This document shows positions 8,242 to 19,625 of a stretch of 64,000 nucleotides of DNA, in pieces (the first letter of the stretch is position 1; the number at the start of each line of letters is the position of its first letter). The DNA lies in NCBI RefSeq assembly GCF_031884435.1, contig NZ_CP134779.1, positions 6,078,501-6,142,500 of the forward strand, written 5' to 3'. The position numbers and the translations under genes were made by a program. The notes under the pieces are model-generated. The model saw only the letters and a program-made list of their open reading frames with translations. It was not told where the DNA came from and searched no databases. Source of the DNA: Bosea sp. 685 (GTDB lineage Bacteria; Pseudomonadota; Alphaproteobacteria; Rhizobiales; Beijerinckiaceae).

Positions 8242-9858
8242 ATGTTTCTGACCGATCGAAGGACTGTTCTCGTAGGCCTATCGAGCACGCTCGCCGCTAC
8301 GGCGCTGGGGCAGAACATGCCGGTGGTCGAGACCGCGAGTGGCAAACTGCAGGGCCTGGTGCAAGAAAGCGCCACCGCCTTCTTCGGCATCCCCTACGCC
8401 GCCGCCCCCGTCGGGCCGCTACGCTATCGCGCGCCGCAGCCGGCCGCGCCCTGGACTGGTATGCGCGACGCGGGCAAGCCGGGCGCAGCCTCGATCCAGA
8501 ACTTGGCGGGCGCGGCTGCCTGGCTCTATGACGGCGCCGACCCGCAATCGGAAGACTGCCTTTTCCTCAACGTCTGGACGCCCTCTCCTCAAGGCAAGCG
8601 GCCGGTGATGGTCTGGCTCCATGGCGGCGCCTGGCGCACCGGCCATGGCCTCGTCGCCGGCACGAACGGCGCGGCACTGGCCGCGCGCGGCGACGTCGTC
8701 GTGGTGACGGTGAATTACCGGCTCGGCGTCCTGGGCTGGCTGGCGCATCCGGAGCTCAAGGACGAGCACTCCGGCACCTTCGCGAATTGGGGGCATCAGG
8801 ACCAGATCGCGGCGCTGCGCTGGGTGAAGGACAACATCGCCGCGTTCGGCGGCGATCCGGCGCGGGTGACGCTTTTCGGCCAGTCGGCCGGCGGGCAGAG
8901 TGTCGCGACGATCGCGCAGAACCCCGCCAATGCCGGACTGTTCGACAAGATCATCATCCAGAGCGGCTCGCTGCACGGTGCCCCCGGCTTTCCTGAGCCC
9001 GACACCGCGGCTGCCTATGCGGAGGCGCTGGCGAAGCGGCTCGGGACCAGCATCGCCGGCCTGCGCGAGCTTCCCGCCCGGCAGCTCCACGACGCCGAGC
9101 TTCTTCAGGCGCGCGATCCGGCCATGGTGCGCTCGCTCGGACGCCCGCCAATCCTGCCTGTGCTCGATGGTAAGGTGCTGACGGCCTGGCCACGTGACGG
9201 GCAATTGCCGGCCGTCCCCATGCTGATCGGCACGACGCGCGACGAAGGCGTGTTCTGGTACGATCTGGTCAATCCCGACGGCAAAGCTGTGGGCGGGCTG
9301 AAGCCGCCGCAGACGGAAGCCGAGTTGCAGGCGATGATCCGCGATCTGGTCGCGATCTATCGCCCGGAGGCAGCCCATCTGCCGGTGGCTGAGATCGTCG
9401 AGGCCTATCGGTCCACCGCGACGCCGGTCGGGAGCGGTGATCCGAAAAGTCTCGGGATTGCCGCGTATGGCGACATCGTCTTCCGCCTGCGCGCGCTCGA
9501 GGCCGCCAGGCGCCATGCGCGGGCCGGGCACGCCGCCTATCTCTACGAATTCGATCATCCCCTCGCGCCACCGGCGCGCGGCGTGCCGCACACGGCCGAG
9601 ATCCCGTTCGTCTTCGGCACCTATCGCCACCCGTTCTTCAGCGCCAAGGTGGGAGCCGGCCAGGCCGAAGCCAGGCTGTCCGAGCTGATGCTGACAAGCT
9701 GGGCCCGCTTCGCTCATACCGGCACGCCGACTTCCGATATCGCGGCCTGGCGGCCCGTCTCGCCGGACGGCAAGGGCATCAACATCCTCGGAGGCGAAAG
9801 CGGCTATCAGCCTGCCGACGCCGTCCAGCCGGGACGCACTGCGGCTTGGAAGATCTGA
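8242..9858 (+). CDS. Exported type-B carboxylesterase
   Basis: An alpha/beta hydrolase of 538 aa in the carboxylesterase/lipase family, hydrolysing carboxylic esters. The N-terminus MFLTDRRTVLVGLSSTLA carries twin arginines before a hydrophobic stretch ending near ALGQN, suggesting Tat export. The nucleophile elbow GQSAGG is near residue 213. The acid is probably in TTRDEG near 334 and the His in VPHTAEIPF near 449. The oxyanion loop WLHGGAW and the signature SEDCLFLNVWTP are present. An upstream in-frame start at 8170 is rejected because the signal sequence begins at 8242 behind GCAGGGAGGG. The natural substrate is unknown. Confidence 0.88.
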   Translation: MFLTDRRTVLVGLSSTLAATALGQNMPVVETASGKLQGLVQESATAFFGIPYAAAPVGPLRYRAPQPAAPWTGMRDAGKPGAASIQNLAGAAAWLYDGADPQSEDCLFLNVWTPSPQGKRPVMVWLHGGAWRTGHGLVAGTNGAALAARGDVVVVTVNYRLGVLGWLAHPELKDEHSGTFANWGHQDQIAALRWVKDNIAAFGGDPARVTLFGQSAGGQSVATIAQNPANAGLFDKIIIQSGSLHGAPGFPEPDTAAAYAEALAKRLGTSIAGLRELPARQLHDAELLQARDPAMVRSLGRPPILPVLDGKVLTAWPRDGQLPAVPMLIGTTRDEGVFWYDLVNPDGKAVGGLKPPQTEAELQAMIRDLVAIYRPEAAHLPVAEIVEAYRSTATPVGSGDPKSLGIAAYGDIVFRLRALEAARRHARAGHAAYLYEFDHPLAPPARGVPHTAEIPFVFGTYRHPFFSAKVGAGQAEARLSELMLTSWARFAHTGTPTSDIAAWRPVSPDGKGINILGGESGYQPADAVQPGRTAAWKI

Positions 9859-10202
9859 GGCGCCCTTACCGCATTCCCGCCCCAATCCTTTTTTGGGGAG
9901 CGTTGATGACAAACATATCGATCAGGAACGGGAAGGTCCTTTTAGCTGGGTCCGTTTCCGGACAGCTCGATCGACCGTCTCTTCATCTAAGAGCGAGAGC
10001 AGGATGCGAAAAATTGGGCACCGGTTTTTCGCATTGATCCTGCTCTAACTCCTTGATGAGAGCCGGATGATGTTTGACGTGGTCGGTGTGCGCCTGCCCT
10101 CTCACTCACCCAGATTATGGGTCGCGCCGCCTCGGCTGCCCAATTGTCTTGATTGACGATTCGCAGGAGTTGGTTTTTCGGACCGGCCCCTGGCAGCCCA
10201 GC
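9859..10202. other. Intergenic region with a palindromic repeat
   Basis: 344 bases between convergent esterase and gyrB. Apart from the palindrome at 9996-10046 no gene or RNA is recognisable. Confidence 0.6.
9996..10046. repeat. Palindromic repeat (family B)
   Basis: Outer arms AGAGCAGGAT and ATCCTGCTCT enclose inner arms GCGAAAAA and TTTTTCGC around TTGGGCACCGG. The same architecture recurs at 18296 and, degenerate, at 34847. It lies between convergent genes and could end transcription from both sides. Confidence 0.8.
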
Positions 10203-12734
<2,532 letters not shown>

Positions 12735-12753
12735 TTACAGCCTCTAGGCTGAA

Positions 12754-14589
12754 TCAGCCCGCAAACCCCGCGATCGCCTCCAGGAAGGCCTCGCCATATT
12801 GCGCGAGCTTCCGCTCGCCGACGCCTTCGATCGCGCGCATCGCCTCCAGCCCCAGCGGCCGCTCGCGCGCCATCGCGATCAGGGTGCGGTCGGTGAAGAT
12901 GATGTAGGCCGCGACGCCCTCCTCGCGGGCGATCGACAGGCGCAGCTGCCTGAGATGCTCGAACAGCCCGGCCGTGCCCTCATCGAGCCCGTCGGCACGG
13001 GCCGCCTCGCGCCCGGCGCGGCGCGTACGGCGATCGGCATGGAGATCGGCCCGAAGCGCGATCGCCTCGCGGCCGAACAGGATATCCTCACCCCTCGGGG
13101 TCAGGCAGAAGCCGCCATGCTCGACGCTGGCCTCGGCCAGGGCGCCGGCGGCGAAGAGTTTTCGCGTCAATGCGGTCCAGGCGCTCTTGGGCTTGTCCTG
13201 GCCGACACCGAAGGTCTTCAGCCCATCATGGTTCTGGCGGCGGATGGTCTCGGACATGGTGCCGGTCAGGATGTCGGCGAGATGGCCCGCGCCAAAACGC
13301 TGGCCCGAGCGCGCCACCGCCGAGAGCAGCTTTCGCGCATCCAGCGTAGCGTCGGTCAACTCGGCCTCGCCGCCGCAGAGATCGCAGCGGATCGGCGCGT
13401 TACCATGGCGGCAGGTCTGCGTCTCCTCGCCGAAATAGGCGAGCAGCGCGCTCCTGCGGCAGAGCGCGGATTCGCACAGGTCGATCATGGCGTTCAGGCG
13501 CTTGTGCTCGATCCGGCGGCGCTCGTCCTCGACCGCCTTCTCGTCGATCTGGCGGCGGCGCAGCGCCATGTCCTCGATGCCGTAGAGGGTCAGCGTATCG
13601 GCCGGCAGGCCATCGCGGCCGGCGCGGCCGATCTCCTGGTAGTAGCTCTCGATCGAGCCCGGCATGTCGGCATGGACGACGAAGCGGACATCGGGCTTGT
13701 TGATGCCCATGCCGAAGGCGATGGTGGCGCAGACGACGACGCCGTCCTCCTGCAGGAAGATGTCCTGATTGCGGTTGCGCAGGCCCTGCTCCATGCCGGC
13801 ATGATAAGGCAGCGCGTTGTAGCCCTTCTCGCGCAGGCCCTCGCTCAAACGCTCGGTGCGGCCGCGCGAGGAGCAGTAGACGATGCCGCTGCCGCCGCGA
13901 TGGCGCGTCAGGAACTCGGCGATCTGGCGCTTGGGCTGGTCCTTGGGCGCGAAGGCGAGCTTCAGATTCGGGCGGTCGAAGGAGTGGACGACGCTGTGCG
14001 GCGGCTTGGGGAAGAGCTGCTGGGCGATGTCCTCGCGCGTCTGCCGGTCGGCGGTTGCGGTCAGGGCCGTCACCGGCACGCCGCCCAGCGCCTCGCGCGC
14101 TTTGGCGAGCAGGCGGTATTCGGGGCGGAAATCATGGCCCCATTGCGAGACGCAATGCGCCTCGTCGATGGCGAGCCGGGTCACGCCGAGCCGGCGCAGG
14201 CGCGAGACCAGCCCCTCGCCGGCCAACCGCTCGGGCGAAACGAAGAGCAGCCGCAATTCGCCGGCATTGAGCTTGTCCCAGGCCTCGGCGGCCTCCGTCT
14301 CGCTGTTCATCGAATTGAGCGAGGCGGCGGCGACGCCGGCCCGCGTCAATTGCCCGACCTGGTCGCGCATCAGCGCGATCAGCGGCGAGACCACCAGCGT
14401 CAAACCGCCCGCGACCAGCGCCGGCAGCTGATAGCACATCGATTTGCCCGAACCCGTCGGCATCACGGCGAAGACGTCTTGGCCGGCAAGGGCGGCCGCG
14501 ATCACCTCCCATTGGCCGGGACGGAATTCGTCATAGCCGAAGACGGATTTGAGGATCGCGCGGGCGGCTGATTCGCGGGATTGCGGCAT
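12754..14589 (-). CDS. recQ: ATP-dependent DNA helicase RecQ
   Basis: A 3'-5' superfamily 2 DNA helicase of 611 aa used in recombination and fork repair. Domains in order: helicase core with Walker A MPTGSGKSMCYQLPAL, DEAH box LAIDEAHCVSQWGHDFRPEY, motif V/VI region AFGMGINKPDVRFV and QEIGRAGRDG; a zinc-binding RQC region with Cys in CESALCRRSALL and RCDLCGG; winged helix; and a C-terminal HRDC domain (about 520-600). The length equals E. coli RecQ (609). It is next to gyrB on the same strand with a 130-bp gap. Confidence 0.96.
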   Translation of the reverse strand: MPQSRESAARAILKSVFGYDEFRPGQWEVIAAALAGQDVFAVMPTGSGKSMCYQLPALVAGGLTLVVSPLIALMRDQVGQLTRAGVAAASLNSMNSETEAAEAWDKLNAGELRLLFVSPERLAGEGLVSRLRRLGVTRLAIDEAHCVSQWGHDFRPEYRLLAKAREALGGVPVTALTATADRQTREDIAQQLFPKPPHSVVHSFDRPNLKLAFAPKDQPKRQIAEFLTRHRGGSGIVYCSSRGRTERLSEGLREKGYNALPYHAGMEQGLRNRNQDIFLQEDGVVVCATIAFGMGINKPDVRFVVHADMPGSIESYYQEIGRAGRDGLPADTLTLYGIEDMALRRRQIDEKAVEDERRRIEHKRLNAMIDLCESALCRRSALLAYFGEETQTCRHGNAPIRCDLCGGEAELTDATLDARKLLSAVARSGQRFGAGHLADILTGTMSETIRRQNHDGLKTFGVGQDKPKSAWTALTRKLFAAGALAEASVEHGGFCLTPRGEDILFGREAIALRADLHADRRTRRAGREAARADGLDEGTAGLFEHLRQLRLSIAREEGVAAYIIFTDRTLIAMARERPLGLEAMRAIEGVGERKLAQYGEAFLEAIAGFAG

Positions 14590-14628
14590 GCCCAGTGGTG
14601 TGCCCGACCGCCGCGCGGATTGCCAGCC

Positions 14629-14985
14629 TCAGGACAGTCCGGCCAACAGATGAAGCACAGCCGCCAGGACGAAGGCCGCCGTGATCAGCCTGGAAGCGAA
14701 CGGGCGCAGATCGAACCAGAGGCACTGGAGCGCCAATCGCAGCAGCCAGAACAGGCCGCCCGCGACGGGCAGCAGCCAGGATGCCGCGGGATTTCCCGCC
14801 TGGCTGATCAGCGCCGCGCCATAGACGACGAAGACGAAGCTCAGCATCACATTGAGCGTTTGCGTGATCGCGCTGTTCAGCCCGCCCGATGGCGCGAGCC
14901 GCTCCGGCCAGCCGAAAAGCCGCCAGAACGCCGCATGGAACAGCGCGAAGCCGAGATCGAGCAGGCCCGCCGCCAGCAGCAGCAC
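14629..14985 (-). CDS. Small integral membrane protein, unknown function
   Basis: 118 aa with four predicted membrane segments (about 2-20, 40-60, 68-86 and 98-116) and few charged residues. It starts MLLLAAGLLDLGFALFHAAF, and the pattern resembles small conserved membrane proteins of unknown function. The LysE gene upstream on the same strand ends 6 bases before this start, so they are probably translated from one message. It may be an accessory to the exporter, but nothing in the sequence shows it. Confidence 0.7.
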   Translation of the reverse strand: MLLLAAGLLDLGFALFHAAFWRLFGWPERLAPSGGLNSAITQTLNVMLSFVFVVYGAALISQAGNPAASWLLPVAGGLFWLLRLALQCLWFDLRPFASRLITAAFVLAAVLHLLAGLS

Positions 14986-14991
14986 GGAGGT

Positions 14992-15606
14992 TCAGCTTCG
15001 GATGGCGATGGCGGCTGCAGCCCCCGCCATGACGCCACCCGTCAGCCGGTTGATCCGGCGCAGCGCGCGCGGGCTCGCCACCAGCCGCCGTGCCCGGTCG
15101 GCCGCATAGGCATAGGCGATCAGGGTCGAACCGATGATCAATGTGATCAGCATGGCGATCTCGGCGAAGGCAAGCGGCGTCAGAGCGGAGAGGTCGACGA
15201 CCAGCGGCAGGATCGACAGGAAGAAGACGATGACTTTGGGATTGCCCATCGTCAGCGCGATGCCGCCCAGGAACAGGCGCCACCCTTCACCGCGCGCCGC
15301 CGGAGCTTGCTTCAACGCTCCCGCAGGCGCCGTCCAGAGCCTGAAGGCGAGATAGATCAGATAGGAGCAGCCGGCATATTTGATCGCGACGAACAGTCCG
15401 TGGAAGCTCTGCATCAGCACGGCAAGCCCGAGCGCGGTCAGCGAGAGCCAGATCAGGTCACCCGCGGCAATGCCGGCGGCGAAGGGCAGCGAGCGGCGAA
15501 AGCCGGTGGCGAGCGAGCGCGCCACCAGCGCCGCAATGCCCGGCCCCGGCGAGGCGACGGCGAGGAAATAGACACCGGCGAAAATCAGAAGGCTCGAAAA
15601 ATCCAT
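14992..15606 (-). CDS. LysE family translocator
   Basis: A 204-aa inner-membrane exporter of the LysE/RhtB family, which pumps out amino acids or their derivatives. The family hallmark AVASPGPGIAALVARSLATG occupies about residues 15-35, six hydrophobic helices are visible, and GNPKVIVFFLSILP lies in the middle. The ATG at 15606 (MDFSSLLIF) fits the family N-terminus; an in-frame start at 15669 would add an unlikely polar leader. The exported compound is unknown. Confidence 0.85.
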   Translation of the reverse strand: MDFSSLLIFAGVYFLAVASPGPGIAALVARSLATGFRRSLPFAAGIAAGDLIWLSLTALGLAVLMQSFHGLFVAIKYAGCSYLIYLAFRLWTAPAGALKQAPAARGEGWRLFLGGIALTMGNPKVIVFFLSILPLVVDLSALTPLAFAEIAMLITLIIGSTLIAYAYAADRARRLVASPRALRRINRLTGGVMAGAAAAIAIRS

Positions 15607-15690
15607 ATCCGTGCGACCGCTTATCGTGATGGTGCCCAAGGCTAACAGCCTTGCCGCATCCGGTCCCATCGCATTGCGTGGTCTGATCGA

Positions 15691-17016
15691 TCAGACAGCC
15701 TCACGCACGACCGCACGGTGCTTGTCGGCGCGGGCCTGCGCGACCTCGCCGAGAAAGTCGCCGATCGAACGCTCCAGCTCCTGCGACAGGTTGGATGCCG
15801 CCTTGACGCGCTGGTCCATCTGCCGCGCCAGTTCCGCCGCCTCGCCCGCGAGCCCCTCGACGAGCGCGGCATGATTGGCGATCGCATCGACACCGGAGGA
15901 CGAGGTCTCGGCCCGCTCGGCGATGGCGTGGATCCGGCCGGTCTGCTCGGCAACGGATTCGGCGACGATCCGGGCGCTCTCCTGCATCGCCTGCATGGTC
16001 TGGCTGAGCTCGCGCACCGCGGCCTCGATCGCCTGGCCCGCGCTGACGACCTCGGCGACGCCCTGGCGGATCGTCTCGGTGGCGCTGTTGGTCGCGGTCG
16101 CCAGCGATTTGACCTCGGCGGCCACGACCGCGAAGCCGCGCCCGGCCTCGCCCGCGCGCGCCGCCTCGATGGTGGCGTTGAGGGCGAGCAGATTGGTTTG
16201 CGAAGCAAGGTTGCGGATGAGTTCGACGACGCTGCCGATCCGCTCATTCGCCTGGCGCAGCGTGGCGACATTATCCGTGATGCCGCGACATTCCGCACTG
16301 GCCTCATCGGTAGCGCGGCGGGAAATCGCGCTCTCCTGCCTGATCCGCTCGCTCGAGGCCCCGAAAGCGCGGGTCGCCGCAACGATTTCCGCCACCGAGG
16401 CCGAGACCTGCTCGGGGCGGCGCTGGGTTCCCGCGACCGCCTGGAGCGTGGCCCCGGCCTTGCCGGACAGCGCTTCGGAGAAGCCGGCAACCTCGCTCAT
16501 GCCGGCCTCGATCGCCGAGATGCGCTCGGCGATGCCATTGCGGAAGGCGTGCTCGATCGCGTTCAGGCGGCCTTCCGTCTCGGTTTCGATCGCCTCGTCG
16601 AAGCAAGCCAGCGAGAACGAGATATCCGTCAGCATCAGCCTGCAGAAGACGCGCAGGGCGTCATCGATCGGACCCCAGCGCCGCTTCCAAAGCGAGACGA
16701 TGACGGCGAGGAAGTTGGAGAAATCCTCGAGGAAGAACTGCGGGTAATCGGCGAGGTGGATCTTGCCGCCATTGGCGCGGGCGACGATCCGCTTCTTCGC
16801 CGCGAGATAATCCGCATCGAGCCGCAGACCGAACAGATAGCGGTATTTCAACGCCTCGTCGGCAAATGTCTCTTGATGCCGCCAGAGCTCGCCGCTGCCG
16901 AAGGTCTTCCTGTAGAGCGAGCACACCGAAGCGTCGAAATGCGGCTCCAGAATCGCCAGAAGGCGAGCGGCGAGAGCGGCCTCGGCAGCCGTGAAGGAGG
17001 GCGGCGACGGTTGCAT
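15691..17016 (-). CDS. Globin-coupled methyl-accepting chemotaxis protein
   Basis: A soluble chemoreceptor of 441 aa without membrane segments. Residues about 10-165 resemble the protoglobin sensor of globin-coupled sensors. Residues about 180-430 form the MCP signalling domain, with the hairpin tip [20 protein letters not shown] and the following [20 protein letters not shown], which binds CheA/CheW. In the sensor the place where the proximal haem His is expected (usually IGxxH) reads [13 protein letters not shown], so haem binding is doubtful. The ATG at 17016 has GTGAGGG in front. It sits between recF and the LysE gene without an obvious functional link. Confidence 0.85.
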   Translation of the reverse strand: MQPSPPSFTAAEAALAARLLAILEPHFDASVCSLYRKTFGSGELWRHQETFADEALKYRYLFGLRLDADYLAAKKRIVARANGGKIHLADYPQFFLEDFSNFLAVIVSLWKRRWGPIDDALRVFCRLMLTDISFSLACFDEAIETETEGRLNAIEHAFRNGIAERISAIEAGMSEVAGFSEALSGKAGATLQAVAGTQRRPEQVSASVAEIVAATRAFGASSERIRQESAISRRATDEASAECRGITDNVATLRQANERIGSVVELIRNLASQTNLLALNATIEAARAGEAGRGFAVVAAEVKSLATATNSATETIRQGVAEVVSAGQAIEAAVRELSQTMQAMQESARIVAESVAEQTGRIHAIAERAETSSSGVDAIANHAALVEGLAGEAAELARQMDQRVKAASNLSQELERSIGDFLGEVAQARADKHRAVVREAV

Positions 17017-17087
17017 CGCCCTCACTCTCGTCAAAAATGGTTAACCGTCCCTGCTGGGTCCGCGCGGCCTCCCACCACAGGGCAATC

Positions 17088-18215
17088 TCAGCTCAGCGGG
17101 ACGACACGCCCGGCATTGACCAGGAAGCGCTCAGACCCCTCCGGCAGGCTGGAGAACAGCGCCGGGTCGGCCCCGGTCATCCAGACCTGGCAGCCGAGCG
17201 CGAGCAGGGCGTCATAGAGCGCCGCCCGCCGGCGCGGATCGAGATGGGCGGCGATCTCGTCCAGCAGCACGAGCGGGGCAATGCCGCTCATCGCAGCGAC
17301 CAGCCTGGCATGAGCGAGCACGAGGCCGATCAGAAGCGCCTTCTGTTCGCCGGTGGACCCCAGTTCGGCGGGGATGTCCTTGGGCGCATGGCGGACTTCG
17401 AGATCCGAGGCCTGCGGCCCGATCAGCGTTCGCCCGGCGGCGCGGTCGCGAGCCCGGCTCTGCCGCAGCAAGGCGCGGTACTCATCCTCGGCGTCGAGCG
17501 CCGGCCGCTGTGCCACCAGAGTATCGAGTTCGCCCGCCAGTGCCAGCTCCGCATGGGGGAAGGGCGAGGCGTCATCGCGGGTCTCCGCGATGATCGCGCT
17601 CAAGCGCGCCACCGTCTCGGCGCGGGCGGCGGCGACCGCGACGCCAAGCTCGGCGACCTCGCGCTCGACGGCGTCGAGCCATTGCGTCTGATGCGGCGTC
17701 TCCTCGAGGATACGGTTGCGTGAGCGCAAGGCGCGCTCCAGCGCGTTCGAGCGGGTCGCATGCGTCGGGTCGACCGCCAGCACCAGCCGGTCGAGGAAGC
17801 GGCGGCGGTCGCCGGCGGCGCCCCTGAACAGCCCATCGACATCCGGCGTCAGCCAGACCAGGCGCAGATGCTCGCTGAAGGCCAGCGCCGAGCCGACCGG
17901 AACGCCATCGATGCGTGAGAGGCGGCTGCGCTTGCCCTCGCCATCGCGCTCGCTCAGCCCCATGCCCAGGCGCGGCCCGTCATCGGCGAGCGCGATCGAG
18001 ACGGCAAAAGAGCTCGGTCCGCCCTGGCGCGCCATGTCGGCAAGGTCGACGCGGCGCAAGCCGCGCCCAGGCGCAAACAGCGAAAGTGCTTCCAGCAGAT
18101 TGGTCTTGCCCGCTCCATTCTCGCCGACGAGCGCAACGATTTGGCCCTCGATCGTCAGATCAAGAGCCTCGTAGGAGCGGAAATCCTGAAGGATCAGGCG
18201 CGCGACGGCCGTCAC
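17088..18215 (-). CDS. recF: DNA replication/repair protein RecF
   Basis: An SMC-like ATPase of 375 aa that loads RecA at gaps with RecO and RecR. The N-terminus LILQDFRSYEALDL is typical, Walker A is GENGAGKTNLLEAL near residue 32, the ABC-type signature region is STGEQKALLIGL, and Walker B is PLVLLDEIAAHLDPRRR. The length matches the family (about 360-380). It lies in the dnaA-dnaN-recF-gyrB order, separated from dnaN by two palindromes. Confidence 0.96.
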   Translation of the reverse strand: MTAVARLILQDFRSYEALDLTIEGQIVALVGENGAGKTNLLEALSLFAPGRGLRRVDLADMARQGGPSSFAVSIALADDGPRLGMGLSERDGEGKRSRLSRIDGVPVGSALAFSEHLRLVWLTPDVDGLFRGAAGDRRRFLDRLVLAVDPTHATRSNALERALRSRNRILEETPHQTQWLDAVEREVAELGVAVAAARAETVARLSAIIAETRDDASPFPHAELALAGELDTLVAQRPALDAEDEYRALLRQSRARDRAAGRTLIGPQASDLEVRHAPKDIPAELGSTGEQKALLIGLVLAHARLVAAMSGIAPLVLLDEIAAHLDPRRRAALYDALLALGCQVWMTGADPALFSSLPEGSERFLVNAGRVVPLS

Positions 18216-18233
18216 GACGCTGAATGCCGGCTA

Positions 18234-18281
18234 GATCACGTCGCATTCGGACGGTCACGCCCGAATGCAAAAAACGTGATC
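18234..18281. repeat. Nested palindrome between recF and dnaN
   Basis: Arms GATCACGT (18234-18241) and ACGTGATC (18274-18281) enclose a second pair, GCATTCGG and CCGAATGC. Together with the family B element at 18296 it fills the short dnaN-recF spacer. It may act as an mRNA processing or attenuation structure between the two genes. Confidence 0.65.
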
Positions 18282-18295
18282 GATTCCAAGGATCT

Positions 18296-18346
18296 AGAGC
18301 ATTGCTCCAGCGAAAAACCGGTGCCCACTTTTTCGCGCAATGCTCT
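18296..18346. repeat. Palindromic repeat (family B), overlaps the dnaN stop
   Basis: Arms AGAGCATTGC and GCAATGCTCT with inner GCGAAAAA/TTTTTCGC around GGTGCCCAC. Its right arm supplies part of the dnaN stop codon (18345-18347). Confidence 0.8.
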
Positions 18347-19460
18347 AAACGCGCATCGGCATCAGCACATAGAGCGCAGACGCGCCTTCGCGATCCTGGA
18401 TCACGGTCGGCGAGCCGGGATCGGCCAGCTTGAGCAGGGCCGTGTCGCCATCGAGCTGGGCGGCGATATCCATGAGATAGCGGGCATTGAAGCCGATATC
18501 GAGCGGGCTCGCATCATAGTCGACCTCGATCTCCTCGGTCGCCGAGCCGGAATCGGGATTGGTGACCGAGAGCGTCATGCGGCCATCGGCCATGGAGAGC
18601 TTCACGGCCCGGCCGCGCTCGGAGGAGATCGTCGAGACGCGGTCGACCGAGGCCGCGAAATCACCCTTGTCGACGGTCAATCGCTTGTCGTTGCCGCTGG
18701 GGATGACCCGCTGATAATCGGGGAAAGTGCCGTCGATCAGCTTCGAGGTCAGTACAACGGCCTGGGTCGCGACGCGGATCTTGGTCGCGGACAATTCGAT
18801 CGCCACTTCGGTCTCGCCGTCCTCCAGCAGTTTCTGGATTTCGGAGACGGCCTTGCGCGGGATAATGACACCCGGCATGCCGGCAGCGCCTGCAGGCGCT
18901 GCGGTGTCGACGCGGGCGAGACGGTGGCCGTCGGTGGCGACCGCGCGCAGCAGGCTGCGGCCCTCGACATCGAGCGTGTGGAGATAGATGCCGTTCAGAT
19001 AATAGCGCGTCTCCTCGGTCGAGATCGCGAATTGCGTCTTGTCGATCAGGCGCTTGAACTCGCCCGCCGGGAGCACGAAGCGATGCGCCATCTCGCCGGC
19101 CGTGATGTCGGGGAAGTCGCTTTCCGGCAAGGTCTGGAGCTGAAAGCGCGAGCGGCCCGAGCGCAGGGTCAGCCCGGTCTCGCCAGTCGTCTCAAGCGAG
19201 ACCTGCGCGCCGTCGGGCAGCTTGCGGACGATATCGTACAGCGTATGGGCCGGGACGGTCGTCGCGCCGGGCTCGGCGACATCGGCGGCGATCGTTTCCA
19301 CGACCTCGATATCGAGGTCGGTCGCCTTGAGCCTCAGGCCGGCCTCCGCTCCACTGAGCAGCAGGTTCGACAGGATCGGGATCGTGTTGCGGCGCTCCAC
19401 CACGCGATGCACGTGGCCCAGCGACTTCAGCAGCGTGGAACGTTCGACCGTGACCTTCAT
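18345..19460 (-). CDS. dnaN: DNA polymerase III sliding clamp (beta subunit)
   Basis: The ring-shaped processivity clamp, 371 aa in three similar domains. The start MKVTVERSTLLKSLGHVHRV and the segments RRNTIPILSNLLL, LKATDLDIEV and the C-terminal YVLMPMRV are diagnostic. An in-frame upstream ATG at 19529 is rejected because the family always begins with MKxxxxR. The stop codon is contributed by a dispersed palindrome, so the end of the gene abuts the repeat. It is located between dnaA and recF. Confidence 0.97.
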   Translation of the reverse strand: MKVTVERSTLLKSLGHVHRVVERRNTIPILSNLLLSGAEAGLRLKATDLDIEVVETIAADVAEPGATTVPAHTLYDIVRKLPDGAQVSLETTGETGLTLRSGRSRFQLQTLPESDFPDITAGEMAHRFVLPAGEFKRLIDKTQFAISTEETRYYLNGIYLHTLDVEGRSLLRAVATDGHRLARVDTAAPAGAAGMPGVIIPRKAVSEIQKLLEDGETEVAIELSATKIRVATQAVVLTSKLIDGTFPDYQRVIPSGNDKRLTVDKGDFAASVDRVSTISSERGRAVKLSMADGRMTLSVTNPDSGSATEEIEVDYDASPLDIGFNARYLMDIAAQLDGDTALLKLADPGSPTVIQDREGASALYVLMPMRV

Positions 19461-19625
19461 ATCTCTTAGTCTTCTGGCGTGATTGCGCCCGGGCCAAGGA
19501 GGCGCGGGCGGCGGAATGGCCCGCGACATTGCCGGAGGCGCGCCACCGGCGCAAGGGCAGGCGCGCCGGCAATCACAATCAAAGCGGGCGGAGGGGCTTC
19601 AATGCCCGTCGCTCACTCCTGCTGC

